A stretch of DNA of 64,000 bases from Acidobacteriota bacterium (GTDB taxonomy: Bacteria; Acidobacteriota; Holophagae; Acanthopleuribacterales; Acanthopleuribacteraceae): assembly GCA_030066195.1 (NCBI GenBank), contig JASJCB010000003.1:1-64000 (forward strand), in the 5' to 3' direction. Position 1 is the stretch's first letter, and each line of letters begins with the position of its first letter. Positions 34,201-45,300 of this stretch are shown piece by piece. The position numbers and the translations under genes were made by a program. The notes below the pieces were generated by a model. That model ran no database searches. It saw nothing but the letters and a program-made list of their open reading frames with translations, and had not been told where the DNA came from.

Positions 34201-35754
34201 GGGTGTAGTAAACCCATCTGGAATCGATGCGGCAACCGCAAATGCTATGCCGACAACCTGAGGGAGCAGATTCAGGAAACCTTCACCAGCAAGGGTAAGC
34301 AGCGCTTCCCCTACGACTGCCCGGTTTGTGACAACGAACTCAAAACCTACTGGTGGAAATGTCCGGACCCGGACCACGCCAAAAAGATACCCGCGGATAA
34401 GGAGACCTGTCCTCAATGCCTCATCGAGTTTCAGCTGGGAAAACGCAACCATAAAGAGGTCCATCGGCGTCCGGATCTCAGGGATTTGGAGTGCCCCGGC
34501 TGTATCCATTTGGAACCGGATTCGGATCACCGGATCAAAATTCCCCATGCATTGGCTCCTTTTTATGAGAAAGGCGTCAACGGACATGACAGCTTACACT
34601 TCCGTGAGTTGGTTGAAAAATACCATGCCGATCCCAAGTACGGCGTCAACGCCCACCACTGTGCCAATTCCAGTGAGGAACATTTCCTCTTCCCAACTTG
34701 CCCCAGGGATCGCGGTAATAAAGACAAAGTACACCATCTATATGAAAACGACGCCGGTCGCTTTGTCTGCACCCGGCACCCTGACCTGCGTTTTTTCGAA
34801 TGTAATTACTGCCGCTATCCGTTGGAAGAAGGCGTTAATTACACCAATGGCTGCCCGCGATGCCTAAGGCCGGTCAAGCACTGCGATTTCTGCAGCGAAA
34901 AGTTCAATCGGCTCTATACGCCCATCAAGGACTCCGATCCTGCGCGTTGCCCCAACTGTACAAACTTGATGCAACGTAATGAAATGATTGACCAGGAAGA
35001 AACGATGAGCGGTTTGGACGAACCTGCATTCTGCGCTAATTTGTTCTCATGCCCGGCCGGTTCCCAGCCCTGGGTAACCTCCTCCGACTACCATTTGGAA
35101 GAATGCCGATCCTGCTCGGAACCCGTCTCACCCTTGATGCCGAAAAGCGATTTAAAGCAGTTGGTGGATGATTGTCCACTGTGCTCCCTGGTCTTGAGTC
35201 CGATACCGGTTAACGGCAAGAAAGAGTATCTTTCCGGCAAGATGATCGGAGATAAATTCATAGTGGGCTTATCAACAGATCAGCCGATCAACCTCGATCG
35301 GATTTGTATTATTTGCGGCTCTCAGACGGGCTACATTCTGAATTGGATGCTCCAAGACGGCTATTTGCTGAACGAAAAACACCCGCGTCAGGAGGTTATC
35401 AAGACCGAACCCGAAAAGTTGCCCAAAAAGTTGGATACCTCTGTTTTGAAATCAGCTCTTGAAGAGCATCCCTACAAGAAACCCGAACTGTACTTTCACG
35501 ACGCCCTGGAAATGCTGACTATTTTCAGGGAAGAACCGGACGACTACAAGGCTTTCCTGAAACTGAAACGGGCTTTGGGCTTGGAAGCCTTGCTCAGCAC
35601 CGACCCGCATCATCAGGAAAGTCTCCTGGATGCTTTTGAGAAGGGATCGCGTGCCGGCTTGACCCTGCGCAAGCGAATGGCAAGCTTGTGGCAATACCAA
35701 CAGGAACTGAAAACCCGAACACAGCAATGGGTTCGCAAACCGGACAGAAAGTAA
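31276..35754 (+). CDS. Giant tubulin-like protein 1 with C-terminal zinc-knuckle array
   Basis: 1492 aa. The N-terminal 400 residues look like the bacterial tubulin-like family (Tubulin_2 type): ALIIAAGGTGIKVGRNL at 8-24 and the nucleotide-loop motif SLAGGTGSGMFWDLAF, GGTGSG at 205-210, equal to the GGGTGSG of FtsZ/tubulin. I cannot find a clear T7 catalytic loop. A helical, coiled-coil-like middle (about 410-620: LREQLDKVLKSGEDKLS; LVERLKESVERVKK) follows. A shared segment LQQAGGEDALRKRLLRCKSKLF lies near 820. From about residue 954 to 1360 there are some ten CxxC pairs (CGNPTC, CPGC, CGNRKC, CPVC, CPQC, CPRC, CDFC, CPNC, CPLC, CIIC), a zinc-ribbon array. No TM. It should bind GTP or ATP; function unknown. 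Confidence 0.8.
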   Translation: MSNKYFPALIIAAGGTGIKVGRNLQSLADSGLDDDLKQRLDNGSIQIVGIDTDKKSNDEVTAIDPFLLDGKDTPEGEREKIPSRLSRLPRNWLHLDRASLNHAIERVHEVISPGDVPHDEEQKFHEPLATIRRWFPLKNEKTGDQITKGHSKLSGAAQWRPLGRLSLFLNAQRIFETLHRAFKIVQQSDPEKGPVRAYIVCSLAGGTGSGMFWDLAFMLQMIDPSTQTSGMFLLGDPFEGVDEAGRIYPNIYAALKEIATFKNWREPLSVKYPISRGRTFKGQAQGALAFDMVYLYQSFPPGPDITDVAKGTIEATCYRMAQNLLSLQRVDVHAELDVGANNIDSDATSMTSQLESTYCFSTTGATMFHMQDPDEIANYIRYQLIRAVRPERYEKPNPLNKDELAAMLPEGSLAADTLQGFRNGLLSQTEEEGPELLSEKLRKFDAATTEDEQDKPSSVKEVFDALGDELREQLDKVLKSGEDKLSLGSVDDEIRQRFEAAMADLVERLKESVERVKKTDRPLDAEAARAVEAFKQELDKELPASDEEQTIEIKVKAPEGAAKIRNVQKETQEKPLADLSLWEKLINSFWDWLGRRNWSNDFNYRELRRYLGDLKQNVDAQAKLTRKKIEPVLNRVWNRYRVEMQRLLDDLLGNSRSILDVSVVRMSEDEKIQAAFEIPIRTELNFSKDQMNELLRSILPPTDDLDQWLEEHTDGVLSALKKHYPDQSRQDTFVPQIEPKQVRQALEVLARDLRQQFLSNPNQLSPQLLVHFIKQCLPEIDFDSGESARQKILTAGDAAREVVRYWSNLGNLILQQAGGEDALRKRLLRCKSKLFASGIIENKLNKKHLAVLPFSKSSRHYTDQDKKRIKETFDVVSQEVMHTSSVVIYETTESPIIFFNDLFRSAEEIERIRDYYNSYSSYSEDGNTTFFHIDRGMAGISDIVGDAIEVQPVRCGNPTCTADLRMTPRTLLVCPGCSKPIWNRCGNRKCYADNLREQIQETFTSKGKQRFPYDCPVCDNELKTYWWKCPDPDHAKKIPADKETCPQCLIEFQLGKRNHKEVHRRPDLRDLECPGCIHLEPDSDHRIKIPHALAPFYEKGVNGHDSLHFRELVEKYHADPKYGVNAHHCANSSEEHFLFPTCPRDRGNKDKVHHLYENDAGRFVCTRHPDLRFFECNYCRYPLEEGVNYTNGCPRCLRPVKHCDFCSEKFNRLYTPIKDSDPARCPNCTNLMQRNEMIDQEETMSGLDEPAFCANLFSCPAGSQPWVTSSDYHLEECRSCSEPVSPLMPKSDLKQLVDDCPLCSLVLSPIPVNGKKEYLSGKMIGDKFIVGLSTDQPINLDRICIICGSQTGYILNWMLQDGYLLNEKHPRQEVIKTEPEKLPKKLDTSVLKSALEEHPYKKPELYFHDALEMLTIFREEPDDYKAFLKLKRALGLEALLSTDPHHQESLLDAFEKGSRAGLTLRKRMASLWQYQQELKTRTQQWVRKPDRK

Positions 35755-35768
35755 GACGAGGTAAGCAC

Positions 35769-37640
35769 ATGGCCTGGTTCAGACAATTTTGGATCGCAAT
35801 TCTGTTACCTCTCTTACTTTCAGGGACAACCGGATTCGGCTATGTGCAACCAACGGCCGGCGATGGTCAACCCGGCCTGTTTGACGAAGTGTCGATCTCT
35901 ATCTACTTTGACTATTCCTCTTCCTTCGTCGACAAGCACCGGGAGGAACTGGCTTCCCTCAACAACTCGCTTGACGGCTTGCTGAGAGGGATGTTCGAAC
36001 GAGACCTGGAAAATGTGGTTGTATATTATTTTGACGGCAACATCGCAACAAGTTCCAAATCATTGAACTCAGTCGGTGACCTGGATGGTTTTGCCTTTCC
36101 CACCGGGGCCAATACCAACATCGGCGGCTACGAGACCAATCTGGTGAGAGTATTCCGCCAAATAAGCAGAAAAACCTCGTTCAACCATATTTCCCTGGTC
36201 ATTAGCGACTTTGTTCATGAAGAGGTCAATTGTTCCAATAGGGCCCAACGCTCTACCAATTGTAACCGGGAGAAAGGCCCGGAAGACCAAACGGGCTGCT
36301 GCCTGGAAGAGAATCGGGCTAGTTTCCTGCATTATCTGGATGACGCCGTCTCCGAACTCGGCGATACCATGATCTTTTTAATCGATCTTGATTGGGTACC
36401 CCCAAAAAGTGTGCGTGGCCGTTTTATTGAGACGATCCCCCTGGCTTCCGATATCCAACAGAAGCTGTCCGGCCCGGGTTTCATCAGGACCATCAGAGCG
36501 GGAGAACTTTCCTACGGTAGGTTCGCACGTGATTTTATGAACCTGAAACGCGAAAAAGTAGAAACGGTAGGCGCCTTTTTCACGGGGGGCAACAAGGAAC
36601 AAATTGCCATCACCCTCAAAGGTAGTGGTCTTCATATCGATGATATTTCCGGTTTGAAAGTCAAGTCGAACAATCTCAATGAACGGGATTTATCGGGGTA
36701 CATGCTTCTGGGTAACTTACCTTTGGGCGACCTTTTGGTTCTGATCGACAATCCGGGTTCCGTCAATCTGCGGAGAGGTGAATCTATCATGCTCAAGGTG
36801 GTTTACGGAGATGGTTTCGAATCGAAGTGGACCCCTTCCATGGTGCTTGAGGATACCGGTTACGTAGTCACTTACAACAAGGTCACCCTGTTACCCAATG
36901 TCAGTGGTAAAGAATACGGCTACCAGGTTCGGATAATGCAGGAAGGCAGCGCAGGTCAAAGACTGGAGGGCCGGCTTTTCGACGATGAAAACTTGATCGG
37001 GACATTGGATCGGCGCAATGGCGTCAACCCCGTCCAGTTGTGGACCGTACTCGACCCGGATGTCAACGGCATCGGTAACAAGGTAGCCTTCGGGCTTCAA
37101 TATCGTTTGGAAAATGCCTCGAAACACATCATCCGGGTTGGCTCCTTCGAACGGAACAATGCCTACGACGGCTTTCGAAACTTCACCCTGAAATGGTCAC
37201 TTTACTCCACCGTGTTCATCATGCTCATATTCACGATCATCGATCGCTTGAAGATCAAAACACCAAGAAGGTTCAGCGATTATTGGGGACTGCTGCTGCC
37301 TAACGCCGGGATTGTCGCCGGCTGTATGCCCAGCTACTTCTTCTCCTTTATCAATACATACCTGTATTACGACGGCGCCTGGATGAAACCGACGTCATCC
37401 CTTTTTTTACATCTGATGTTTGCCTTGGGCGGTTCCTCTCTGTTGACCGCGTTATGCAGCAACCTCGCCCGCATGGCAGCACAGCGCCGGTTCGACCGTC
37501 ATGATTGGGGCAAAATTTCAGGACAGACGACACCGGAAGCCTATGCCGACAAGCTCACCTTCAGGACCAAGACCTTCGTTTCACTTTTCTGGTTCGGCTT
37601 CTCGATACTCTTCTTTCTTCTGCTGCAACCGTATATCTAG
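35769..37640 (+). CDS. VWA four-TM membrane protein 2
   Basis: 623 aa from ATG 35769 (GAGG upstream, 14 bp after the previous stop). Signal peptide FWIAILLPLLLSGTTGFG. The VWA domain has a perfect MIDAS (VSISIYFDYSSSFVDKH: DxSxS), then FNHISLVISDFVHEEVN. A Cys-containing insert follows (CSNRAQRSTNCN, CC). Four C-terminal TM segments match the layout of the first VWA protein, for example STVFIMLIFTIID and VSLFWFGFSILFFLLLQ, although sequence identity is low. Gene order VWA-tubulin, VWA-tubulin suggests that each pair was duplicated as a module. Confidence 0.8.
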   Translation: MAWFRQFWIAILLPLLLSGTTGFGYVQPTAGDGQPGLFDEVSISIYFDYSSSFVDKHREELASLNNSLDGLLRGMFERDLENVVVYYFDGNIATSSKSLNSVGDLDGFAFPTGANTNIGGYETNLVRVFRQISRKTSFNHISLVISDFVHEEVNCSNRAQRSTNCNREKGPEDQTGCCLEENRASFLHYLDDAVSELGDTMIFLIDLDWVPPKSVRGRFIETIPLASDIQQKLSGPGFIRTIRAGELSYGRFARDFMNLKREKVETVGAFFTGGNKEQIAITLKGSGLHIDDISGLKVKSNNLNERDLSGYMLLGNLPLGDLLVLIDNPGSVNLRRGESIMLKVVYGDGFESKWTPSMVLEDTGYVVTYNKVTLLPNVSGKEYGYQVRIMQEGSAGQRLEGRLFDDENLIGTLDRRNGVNPVQLWTVLDPDVNGIGNKVAFGLQYRLENASKHIIRVGSFERNNAYDGFRNFTLKWSLYSTVFIMLIFTIIDRLKIKTPRRFSDYWGLLLPNAGIVAGCMPSYFFSFINTYLYYDGAWMKPTSSLFLHLMFALGGSSLLTALCSNLARMAAQRRFDRHDWGKISGQTTPEAYADKLTFRTKTFVSLFWFGFSILFFLLLQPYI

Positions 37641-37649
37641 GGGCTGATT

Positions 37650-40600
37650 ATGTCTAAAAAAAATCCGCAATTCAAACCGGCTCTTCTCATCGGTGCGGGC
37701 GGTACCGGCGTTAAGGTGCTGCGCTATGTCAAAAGCCTTGCCGAGGAGGGTATCGAACCACAACTGAAAAAAATGATGGATTGTAACTACCTAAGCATGG
37801 TGGCCTTGGACACCGATCATAAAAGCAACGACAAAGAGCAGGCCGTCGATACGAATATGGCTAATCACAGTTGCGAGAACGGGGAGAGCGCCGAACGTCT
37901 ACCTTCAAAGCTGCATCTGATTGATGAAACCTGGGTTCACCTGGACCGCCGCCCGCTCAACCGCGCGGTGTCCACCTTAAACCGCTACCAGTCAGCCAAC
38001 AGTCTCGAAGACACTGAGGATTTTCCCTTAAAGACGATTAGTAAATGGTTCCCTAAAAAACTGCCTAATGGAGACTCTATTACCCTGGGTCATTCCAAAC
38101 TGTCAGGAGCGGCGCAGTGGAGACCGTTGGGAAGATTGGCCTTTTTCCTGAACGCCTCGCGGATATACAACGCCTTGTTTACCGAATTAAACAATGTATC
38201 CCAATCGGCTCCCGAAAACGAAACCGTGAACGCCTACATCATCTGCTCGCTCGCGGGCGGTACGGGAGGCGGCATTTTTTGGGATCTGGCCTTCTTTCTT
38301 CAAATGATCGCCCCGGGAACCAAAACCTCGGGCTTGTTTCTGCTTGGTGACCCCTTCGAATCGGTAGACGAGGCAGGCCGTATTTTCCCCAATATTTATG
38401 GGGCATTGAAAGAAATTTATTATTACAAAAACTGGCAGCGTGAATTCCGGGTCGACTATCCCATTGGTGATGGAAAATTTTTCGATAGTGCCAAAAACGG
38501 CTTGATTCCCTTCGATATCACCTACCTTTTCCAATCTTTTCCGCCCGGATTCGGGGTGGCCGATCGTTCCTCGGCAACCATAGATTACACCTGCTTTCGC
38601 ATGGCCCATAACCTGCTGTCACACATTCGTCATGATATTCACCGCGTTTTGGATGTGGGCGCCAATAATATCGACTCCGATACAACCTCCATGGCCTCAC
38701 AACCCAAAAAAGGGTTCTGTTATTCCACCTCGGCCAGCGTCTCGTTCCCACTTCACGATGTTGCCCATATGGGGCCCTACTTCAAGTGCGAACTGGTCCG
38801 TCACTATCAGAATCAGATCAACACCCGGTTGGAGGCGGCGCCCAAAGCAATTGAAAAAGATCAGTTCCCTGAAAAATCGGTTCCAACCTTCCAATCCTGG
38901 CAAGATCATTTTTTCAAAGAACACCAGGGACTACTACCCGGTATGAAGGACCTGCTGGAAAAAATCGACTACACCTTGGCCAGGCTGAGAAGCATGCCTG
39001 ACGCCAACCCCTACAACCTGATCCATAAAAACGTGGGTCAGCGTTTGAGGACCGCTATCGAGACGATAGACTTGGAACATGAAACTCTAGAGCTGGAAGG
39101 TGTTTGGGGCAGAGTGGAGAAGGTGATTTCGCAAGCCGCAAAGGAACTTTCGACGGCTTGGGAAAAAGAGAAAGCTACCTTGGTCGGGGAGACGGAAATC
39201 CTGGAAGATGAATACTTGAAAATGTTTGAAGGTTGGCTTTCGCATCTGCAGGAAGCGCCCATCGATGAAATGTTGTCAACAACCTCCTGCCGGATACCGA
39301 TGCCCGCCGGCAGCCACTCTTTTCTCGACCCCTTGCGCAAGGATGCCGCTGCCGGTCAGGCCGATGAGGACGGAACCGCCAGTGGGGCCGAAGACGATCA
39401 GCAAGCCGGTTTCGCTCACAAGTTGGCGGACAAAACCGGCAAACCGGTTCGGTTGCAAATAAGGAAAAGAAGCCAATGGGTCATTGACCAGGATCGCATT
39501 CAACGCGCCTATCACGCCATCTCGAAAACGTTTTTGGAAAGCTTGAAACAGCGTCTTGCAACCCAGGTCTATGATCGCGGCGCAGCGGAGATCACCTACC
39601 TCCTGGCTTGTGCCTGGAATGAACAAAGACGCCAATTCCTTGAAAACTGCCGGGAACTTATCGAGAAAAAAAAGACCGACCTGGAGAAACACAAACGCGA
39701 TATCCAACGCTACGAACAGTTCAAGCGCACCTTGACCGAGTATCTGACGGGAAATCAGGAAGAAAAACCTGAAAACTTTCAGGTCTTTTTGGGCCAGATG
39801 GCTCCTTCTGCAGAAATGCGCCGGAACGATTGGTTCCGGCCCCGCGCCACACAACTGCTGAACCGCCTGGCCAAAAACCTGAAATATGACTTTTCCGATC
39901 ATGAGAAGTTGCAAATTCCCGATCTGGACCTGGATCTTGATGAAATGATCTCTCGCCTGAAGAAATTATGCCGGCAGTTGGAGGAACACAGTAATTTCGG
40001 CACGACTGACTATAATAAGGATTATTTTCAGGAATTTCTCAAGGACTGTGTGTTTAAGGAGGACATTGCAAATGTGGAAGATGGACCGGCCTTTATAAAA
40101 CGCCTCGAGATCATCGTCGACAGCATTGTCGACTACTGGTCGGCCTATGCCCACAACATCATGATGCAAGCAGGTGGTGAAGATGCCTTCTTGGAGCGCT
40201 TATACCGCTGCCGTCCCAATATTTTCGCGGGCGGCGTGCGTGAAAATTCCATCAACAAAAAGCACCTGGTGCTCTTTCCCTTTACCGGGGAAATGTCTGA
40301 TGAAGACCACAAGGAGTTCGAGAATCTATTCAAACGGATCAGTCAAAGAGTATTCCACGTAGGGCCGACTATCGTAGCGGAACCCACGAGAACACCGATT
40401 ATCTACTACGAAGACCTTTTCCGCGGCGCCGATGAAATTGCAAGAATTGAAGACTATTATCATGCTTACGAACATGAAAACCGGCTCCGCAAAGCTTTTT
40501 TTCATATACACCCGGATGCCTCGGACTTCCCGGAAATCATCAAGGAACCCTCAGCCGCCCACATTTCTTGCGGCAACCCTGGTTGCGACAATAATATCAA

Positions 40601-42314
40601 GCATGAGGATCGGACCCTGAAAATATGCCCCGGCTGTAAAAACCCGATTTGGAATCGTTGCGGCAATTCGGAATGCCCTGCTGACAATCTTCGAGAACTG
40701 ATCTTTTCCGAAAGCGCGGGAAACGAATGCGGCCACAAGAACTATATTCCGCACAACTGCCCCAAATGCCGCCGTAAACTGCTGAACTGGTGGTGGGTCT
40801 GTGAGGAGAAAGACCACAACCGGCCCAACCCCATGGACAAAATATCGTGCACCACTTGCGTGAAAGAGTACCACGAGGGGAAGCGCAACCTTGACGATAT
40901 CAGGCGCCGGCCCGACAGCCGCGATTTTAATTGCCATGGATGCGAGAGCAAGCCCGGCCACTGTTGCCCGGTGAAAGTGCCGGCTTCCCTGAAGCGGTTC
41001 TATTTGGAAGGCGTTAACGGCCACGACGGTATCTTGTTTGCCGAACTCATCGCCAGGTGTAGGCAAAACGGATATGAGATCGGTCATTACCAATGTGAGA
41101 AGGGATATTACAGGCATTTCATTTTTCCCACCTGTCCGGAAGGCCGCAACCAGGAAAACAAACGCCACCACCTTTACAAAACCCAGAAAGGCGTCTGGTC
41201 TTGCACCGATCACACCTTACTTGAATTCTCCACCTGCGGCGAATGTGGTTATCCCATCTGTCTCGACTTTGATAAGGCCGGTTGCCCCCGCTGTTTGAAA
41301 AAGGTTCGCGATTGTTTCTATTGCACCGAAAAAACCGGTAGTCACCGATTGCCCGTGGAAGGATCGGACCCGGAACGGTGCTCTTATTGCTTCAATCTGA
41401 TGAACGGCTTCGAGTCGGATTTTCTTCTACCCGACATTACCGCGAACCTGAAGGAGCCGGCGATCTGTCCCAATATTTTTCACTGCAAGGCCGCGGCACA
41501 TCCCCATGAGACCTCTTCCAAGCATGATTTGGGTCATTGTAAGGTTTGTGAAGAAGCCGTTTTGTTGCCGCGGCATTATTTCTTACACGAACTGGACCGC
41601 TGTCCGTTCTGTCGCATCTCATTCGGCCGTAACAGTCATTCCGGCATCAGAAAAATCGATGAGGACCCATTCGATGTGATCCGATATTGCATGGAAGTTT
41701 TATGCAAGACAATTAAGGACGAACGGCCTATTGCCCGCTGCGTCATTTGCGGTATTCATCCCATCGACTTCACTTCATGGTTCATCAACACACACCTGGC
41801 GGAAGACTGGAAAGACCTGAAGCCACCCTACAAAGAGTCTCTAGAGCCCAAAAAAGATGAATTTTTGAGATGGGTGGCTGAGCTCAATCCAGGTATTGAA
41901 GAATATGCCTTGGAGGTATTGCACTTCACCGGGGATACTGCTCTGGAACACTACCGGAAAAAGACTTTACCTGAAATCGATTGGAACGTAGGCATGAAGA
42001 TCTTCAAAACGCTGCTCCAAAAACGAGAGGATGTAGATGCTGCTTTGCACCTGAATAAATTATTCAGTCCACCGGACAAGCGCGAACCCTCGGTTGTAGA
42101 AGACTTGATGAAACTCTTCGTGCCGAAATCGGCAGTTTACCGCATCGTCTCCAAACGCCTGGTCGGCCTTCTGAGAGAACTGAGAAAGTTCTCCTCGGAT
42201 CGATCGGATTGGTCAGGTCAGGGCACCGACATCTATCAAAGCAGGGCAAGTTATGACAAGACCACTCCCGATAACGACGGCGACCAGAAAAAACCGAAAG
42301 AAGATGGAGCGTAA
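37650..42314 (+). CDS. Giant tubulin-like protein 2 with C-terminal zinc-knuckle array
   Basis: 1554 aa, the largest protein in the window, starting 9 bp after the VWA gene. N-terminus: ALLIGAGGTGVKVLRYVKSL and SLAGGTGGGIFWDLAF (GGTGGG at 203-208), then LLGDPFESVDEAGRIFPNIYGALKEI, nearly identical to the same stretch in paralogue 1. The middle is helical with strong coiled-coil character (ELIEKKKTDLEKHKRDIQRYEQFKR). MMQAGGEDAFLERLYRCRPNIFAGG is the shared pre-array segment. The C-terminal third has the same CxxC order as paralogue 1 (CGNPGC, CPGC, CGNSEC, CPKC, CTTC, CGEC, CPRC, CFYC, CSYC, CKVC, CPFC, CVIC). Likely a filament-forming or NTP-switch scaffold. Confidence 0.8.
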   Translation: MSKKNPQFKPALLIGAGGTGVKVLRYVKSLAEEGIEPQLKKMMDCNYLSMVALDTDHKSNDKEQAVDTNMANHSCENGESAERLPSKLHLIDETWVHLDRRPLNRAVSTLNRYQSANSLEDTEDFPLKTISKWFPKKLPNGDSITLGHSKLSGAAQWRPLGRLAFFLNASRIYNALFTELNNVSQSAPENETVNAYIICSLAGGTGGGIFWDLAFFLQMIAPGTKTSGLFLLGDPFESVDEAGRIFPNIYGALKEIYYYKNWQREFRVDYPIGDGKFFDSAKNGLIPFDITYLFQSFPPGFGVADRSSATIDYTCFRMAHNLLSHIRHDIHRVLDVGANNIDSDTTSMASQPKKGFCYSTSASVSFPLHDVAHMGPYFKCELVRHYQNQINTRLEAAPKAIEKDQFPEKSVPTFQSWQDHFFKEHQGLLPGMKDLLEKIDYTLARLRSMPDANPYNLIHKNVGQRLRTAIETIDLEHETLELEGVWGRVEKVISQAAKELSTAWEKEKATLVGETEILEDEYLKMFEGWLSHLQEAPIDEMLSTTSCRIPMPAGSHSFLDPLRKDAAAGQADEDGTASGAEDDQQAGFAHKLADKTGKPVRLQIRKRSQWVIDQDRIQRAYHAISKTFLESLKQRLATQVYDRGAAEITYLLACAWNEQRRQFLENCRELIEKKKTDLEKHKRDIQRYEQFKRTLTEYLTGNQEEKPENFQVFLGQMAPSAEMRRNDWFRPRATQLLNRLAKNLKYDFSDHEKLQIPDLDLDLDEMISRLKKLCRQLEEHSNFGTTDYNKDYFQEFLKDCVFKEDIANVEDGPAFIKRLEIIVDSIVDYWSAYAHNIMMQAGGEDAFLERLYRCRPNIFAGGVRENSINKKHLVLFPFTGEMSDEDHKEFENLFKRISQRVFHVGPTIVAEPTRTPIIYYEDLFRGADEIARIEDYYHAYEHENRLRKAFFHIHPDASDFPEIIKEPSAAHISCGNPGCDNNIKHEDRTLKICPGCKNPIWNRCGNSECPADNLRELIFSESAGNECGHKNYIPHNCPKCRRKLLNWWWVCEEKDHNRPNPMDKISCTTCVKEYHEGKRNLDDIRRRPDSRDFNCHGCESKPGHCCPVKVPASLKRFYLEGVNGHDGILFAELIARCRQNGYEIGHYQCEKGYYRHFIFPTCPEGRNQENKRHHLYKTQKGVWSCTDHTLLEFSTCGECGYPICLDFDKAGCPRCLKKVRDCFYCTEKTGSHRLPVEGSDPERCSYCFNLMNGFESDFLLPDITANLKEPAICPNIFHCKAAAHPHETSSKHDLGHCKVCEEAVLLPRHYFLHELDRCPFCRISFGRNSHSGIRKIDEDPFDVIRYCMEVLCKTIKDERPIARCVICGIHPIDFTSWFINTHLAEDWKDLKPPYKESLEPKKDEFLRWVAELNPGIEEYALEVLHFTGDTALEHYRKKTLPEIDWNVGMKIFKTLLQKREDVDAALHLNKLFSPPDKREPSVVEDLMKLFVPKSAVYRIVSKRLVGLLRELRKFSSDRSDWSGQGTDIYQSRASYDKTTPDNDGDQKKPKEDGA

Positions 42315-42317
42315 TCT

Positions 42318-45300
42318 ATGAACACGAATTACCACCCCGCATTATTTATCGGCGCCGGCGGCACGGGAGTCCGGGTGCTTCGCTTCGTGCAGTCCATAGC
42401 GGGTCAGGGTTTGGAGCCGGGCTTGGAGCACATGCTGTCTTGTCACCTGATTCGCATGGTCGGCATTGATACGGATCAGGAGGTCAACGCTGTTGAAGAG
42501 AGTATTTCGCCTAATTTGTGCCGCATGTCTTGCGAACAGAGAAAAAGTTCGGAAAAGGTGCCCGAGCGTTTGCTGAAGCTGGAAAAAGTGCTTTATTGCG
42601 ATCCTCGTGCGGTGACCAAGGCCGTCAACAAAATGGTGGTTGGTAATGACGACGGCAAAGAAGACGAAGCCGCAAACATGAGCTTCGTTAAAAAATGGTT
42701 TCCGAAAGCTGGAGGCGGCATCCCGCCCGGGTTGGCCACGCCCTGGGCACAGTTGCGCCCCTTGGGTCGCCTGGCGCTCTTTCTTCAGGCACAGTATCTT
42801 TTCGAGGAATTGCGAAAGTCTTATCAAGCAGTCAGACAATTGGCCCCCGGCTCCGGACCCGTGGATGTCCATATTGTGTGCTCCCTGGGTGGTGGAACCG
42901 GAAGCGGCATGTTCTGGGATCTTGCTTTCTTCATCCGAAAAATTGACCGCGATGCCAGAATCACCGGTCTGTTCGTTTTAACTGAACCCTTCGAAGGCTT
43001 CAATCACACCGGACGCCTCTACCCCAATGTTTACGCCGCGTTGAAGGAACTCCACTATTTTAAAAACTGGATCAAACCCCTCAGTGTGGAATACCCTATT
43101 GAAGGCAACCTGGTTTTTCAGGGAAAGGAGCATGATGTTCCGGCTTTCGATCGCGTTTTCCTATTTGGTGGTTTCCCCGCGGGCTTCGAGGTTGAAAATC
43201 GCGATACAGCAACCATTGACGTTACCTGCTTTCGTCTCGCTCAAAACCTCCTTGCTTATCAGCGAATGGATCTGAGGCGGACGATTTCAGGTAGTCATGG
43301 TCCCGACACAGCTGCCATCCCGGGCAGCTTGGAGCGCTCCTATTGTTTCGGCGCAAGCACCGCGGTCCCTTTTTATTCGGAGCCCTCGATCGATCTTGCC
43401 GGGAATGTATTCCAAAATCTACTGAAAACGGCTGTTGAAAAAGCCGACCGGGAGACAACAACCGAAGCACCTCCCCAAGACCTTCCCCCGATCGAATTGG
43501 ACGATGTTTTAAAAGCGTTCCATTTGGAGACGGTCGTGGGGAACGCCCCATTCGCCACCCCCAACTTGAAACCGGAACCGGTTACCTCTTGGATCGGCGA
43601 TTTGGAGCATCTTGAGGTAGACCTGGACTCCGAAAAAAGGAAGCTGAGTGTCCAGGAAATGATCGATCATTACATCCCTACCGTTTTCAGGGATATGGTT
43701 GAGCGCTACGAGGAGGGAGATGGGGTTCCCCTTGACGGTTTGCAGTCGGCCTATGAAGCCCTGATTGAAACAATACTGAAAACTACGGATCCGTCATCAA
43801 CCGGAAGTCTTGCTTCGCTCAGACAGGAAAACCGGGTCTTGTCGCCCGAAGCACGTAGTGCCTTGCGCCGAATCATTGACGACATCGGTCATGCCGAGGA
43901 AAGAGCTGTACCCATTACCTGTCCTTGTCCGCAGGGAGTCGAGGATCTCTTCCTTAAACCAGATGATGTTCCTCGAAGACAGTATTATTCCACGCTAAGA
44001 GACCGTTTCCAGTTTTTCCTGCAAAACTTGAAAAATGAATTGCGAAATTTGCCCAATCTCCAGGACGGAGTGGTGAAGCCTCATATTTACAAGTTTTGGA
44101 AACGGATCTATCCCGAATCCTGGAAAGCACTGCGGTCGTTGCTCGAGGAGCAAGAACAGAAACCCACCGTCGCGGCCGCGAGTTCGGCCGGCAGTTTGGA
44201 TGCGCCAACCTTACAATCCCAAGCTGCCGTCATCGAACCGCCCGACCCGGAAAGCTTGCAAAGTGCACTCTCTTTATGGCTTCCCACCAGGCGAACACTG
44301 GACCATTGGCTTCAAGAGAGAGCGCAAATGCTTGCAAATACCTTCATCGATGCGGGTCAGAGAGATCATCGATTCGAGGTTCAAGGCTTGATCGACCAAC
44401 TGAAACCCCTCGTTCTCCAGATTCAAGACCACCTCGACCAGGGTAGCGGGAAACGGGCGTTACCTCTATTGCGACAATGGCTGGAGCAGTTATTAGATCC
44501 TCATCATCTCTCTCCGGCCGGTGCGGACCGTAGCGCGCGAACGGCCGCATGGGCGGCCCTGTCCCGGAAGGTCATCGATCAGTTACTTGGCGGAGCCCAT
44601 CCCGATAACGCCTATGGCGGCGATCTGGTGGAGCGTCTGTATCGTGCCAGGTCCCATGTATTTGACGACGGTCTGGTTGAAAACCTGATCAACTACCAGG
44701 CGCTCGCCCTGCACCCGTTTTCCAGCCAGGTGTCTCGGGAAAGCTCCGAACGCTTTTCACGAACTCTCGGCGCCTCCGGTCAAAGAGTCTTTGGCCGTTT
44801 ACCTCAGGTGAGCTTTCAGACTACCCCTATTCCCGTCCTGTTTTTTGTCGATATGTACCGATCCGCGGAAGAAATTTACCGCATCAGTGACTACTTTGCC
44901 GCCTATGAGCGGGAGAGCCGCGACTCTCGCGCTTTATTCCATATCGACAGACAGATCGCCGAATTTCCTGAAATCCTGAGTTTGTACCGCGAGGCTACCG
45001 TATTCTGCGGCAATCCAGGCTGTAGTACCAACCTGAAAGGCCTTCCCCGTTCGGTTCGTTTTTGCCCGGGCTGCAATCAGGCCATTCTCAATTTTTGTGG
45101 CAATAAAGATTGTCACGCCGTCAACGTGGCCGAATTGATCGATCACGAGCGGGCCGCGCGTCGCGCCGCCGGCTTGAAAGACAGTATTCCCCATACATGC
45201 CCCGCCTGTTCCAAAAAATTACTGAACTACTGGTGGCAATGTCCCCACCACGGTGAACCCAATCCTATCGACAAGGTGTCTTGTAAAAAGTGCCTTGAGG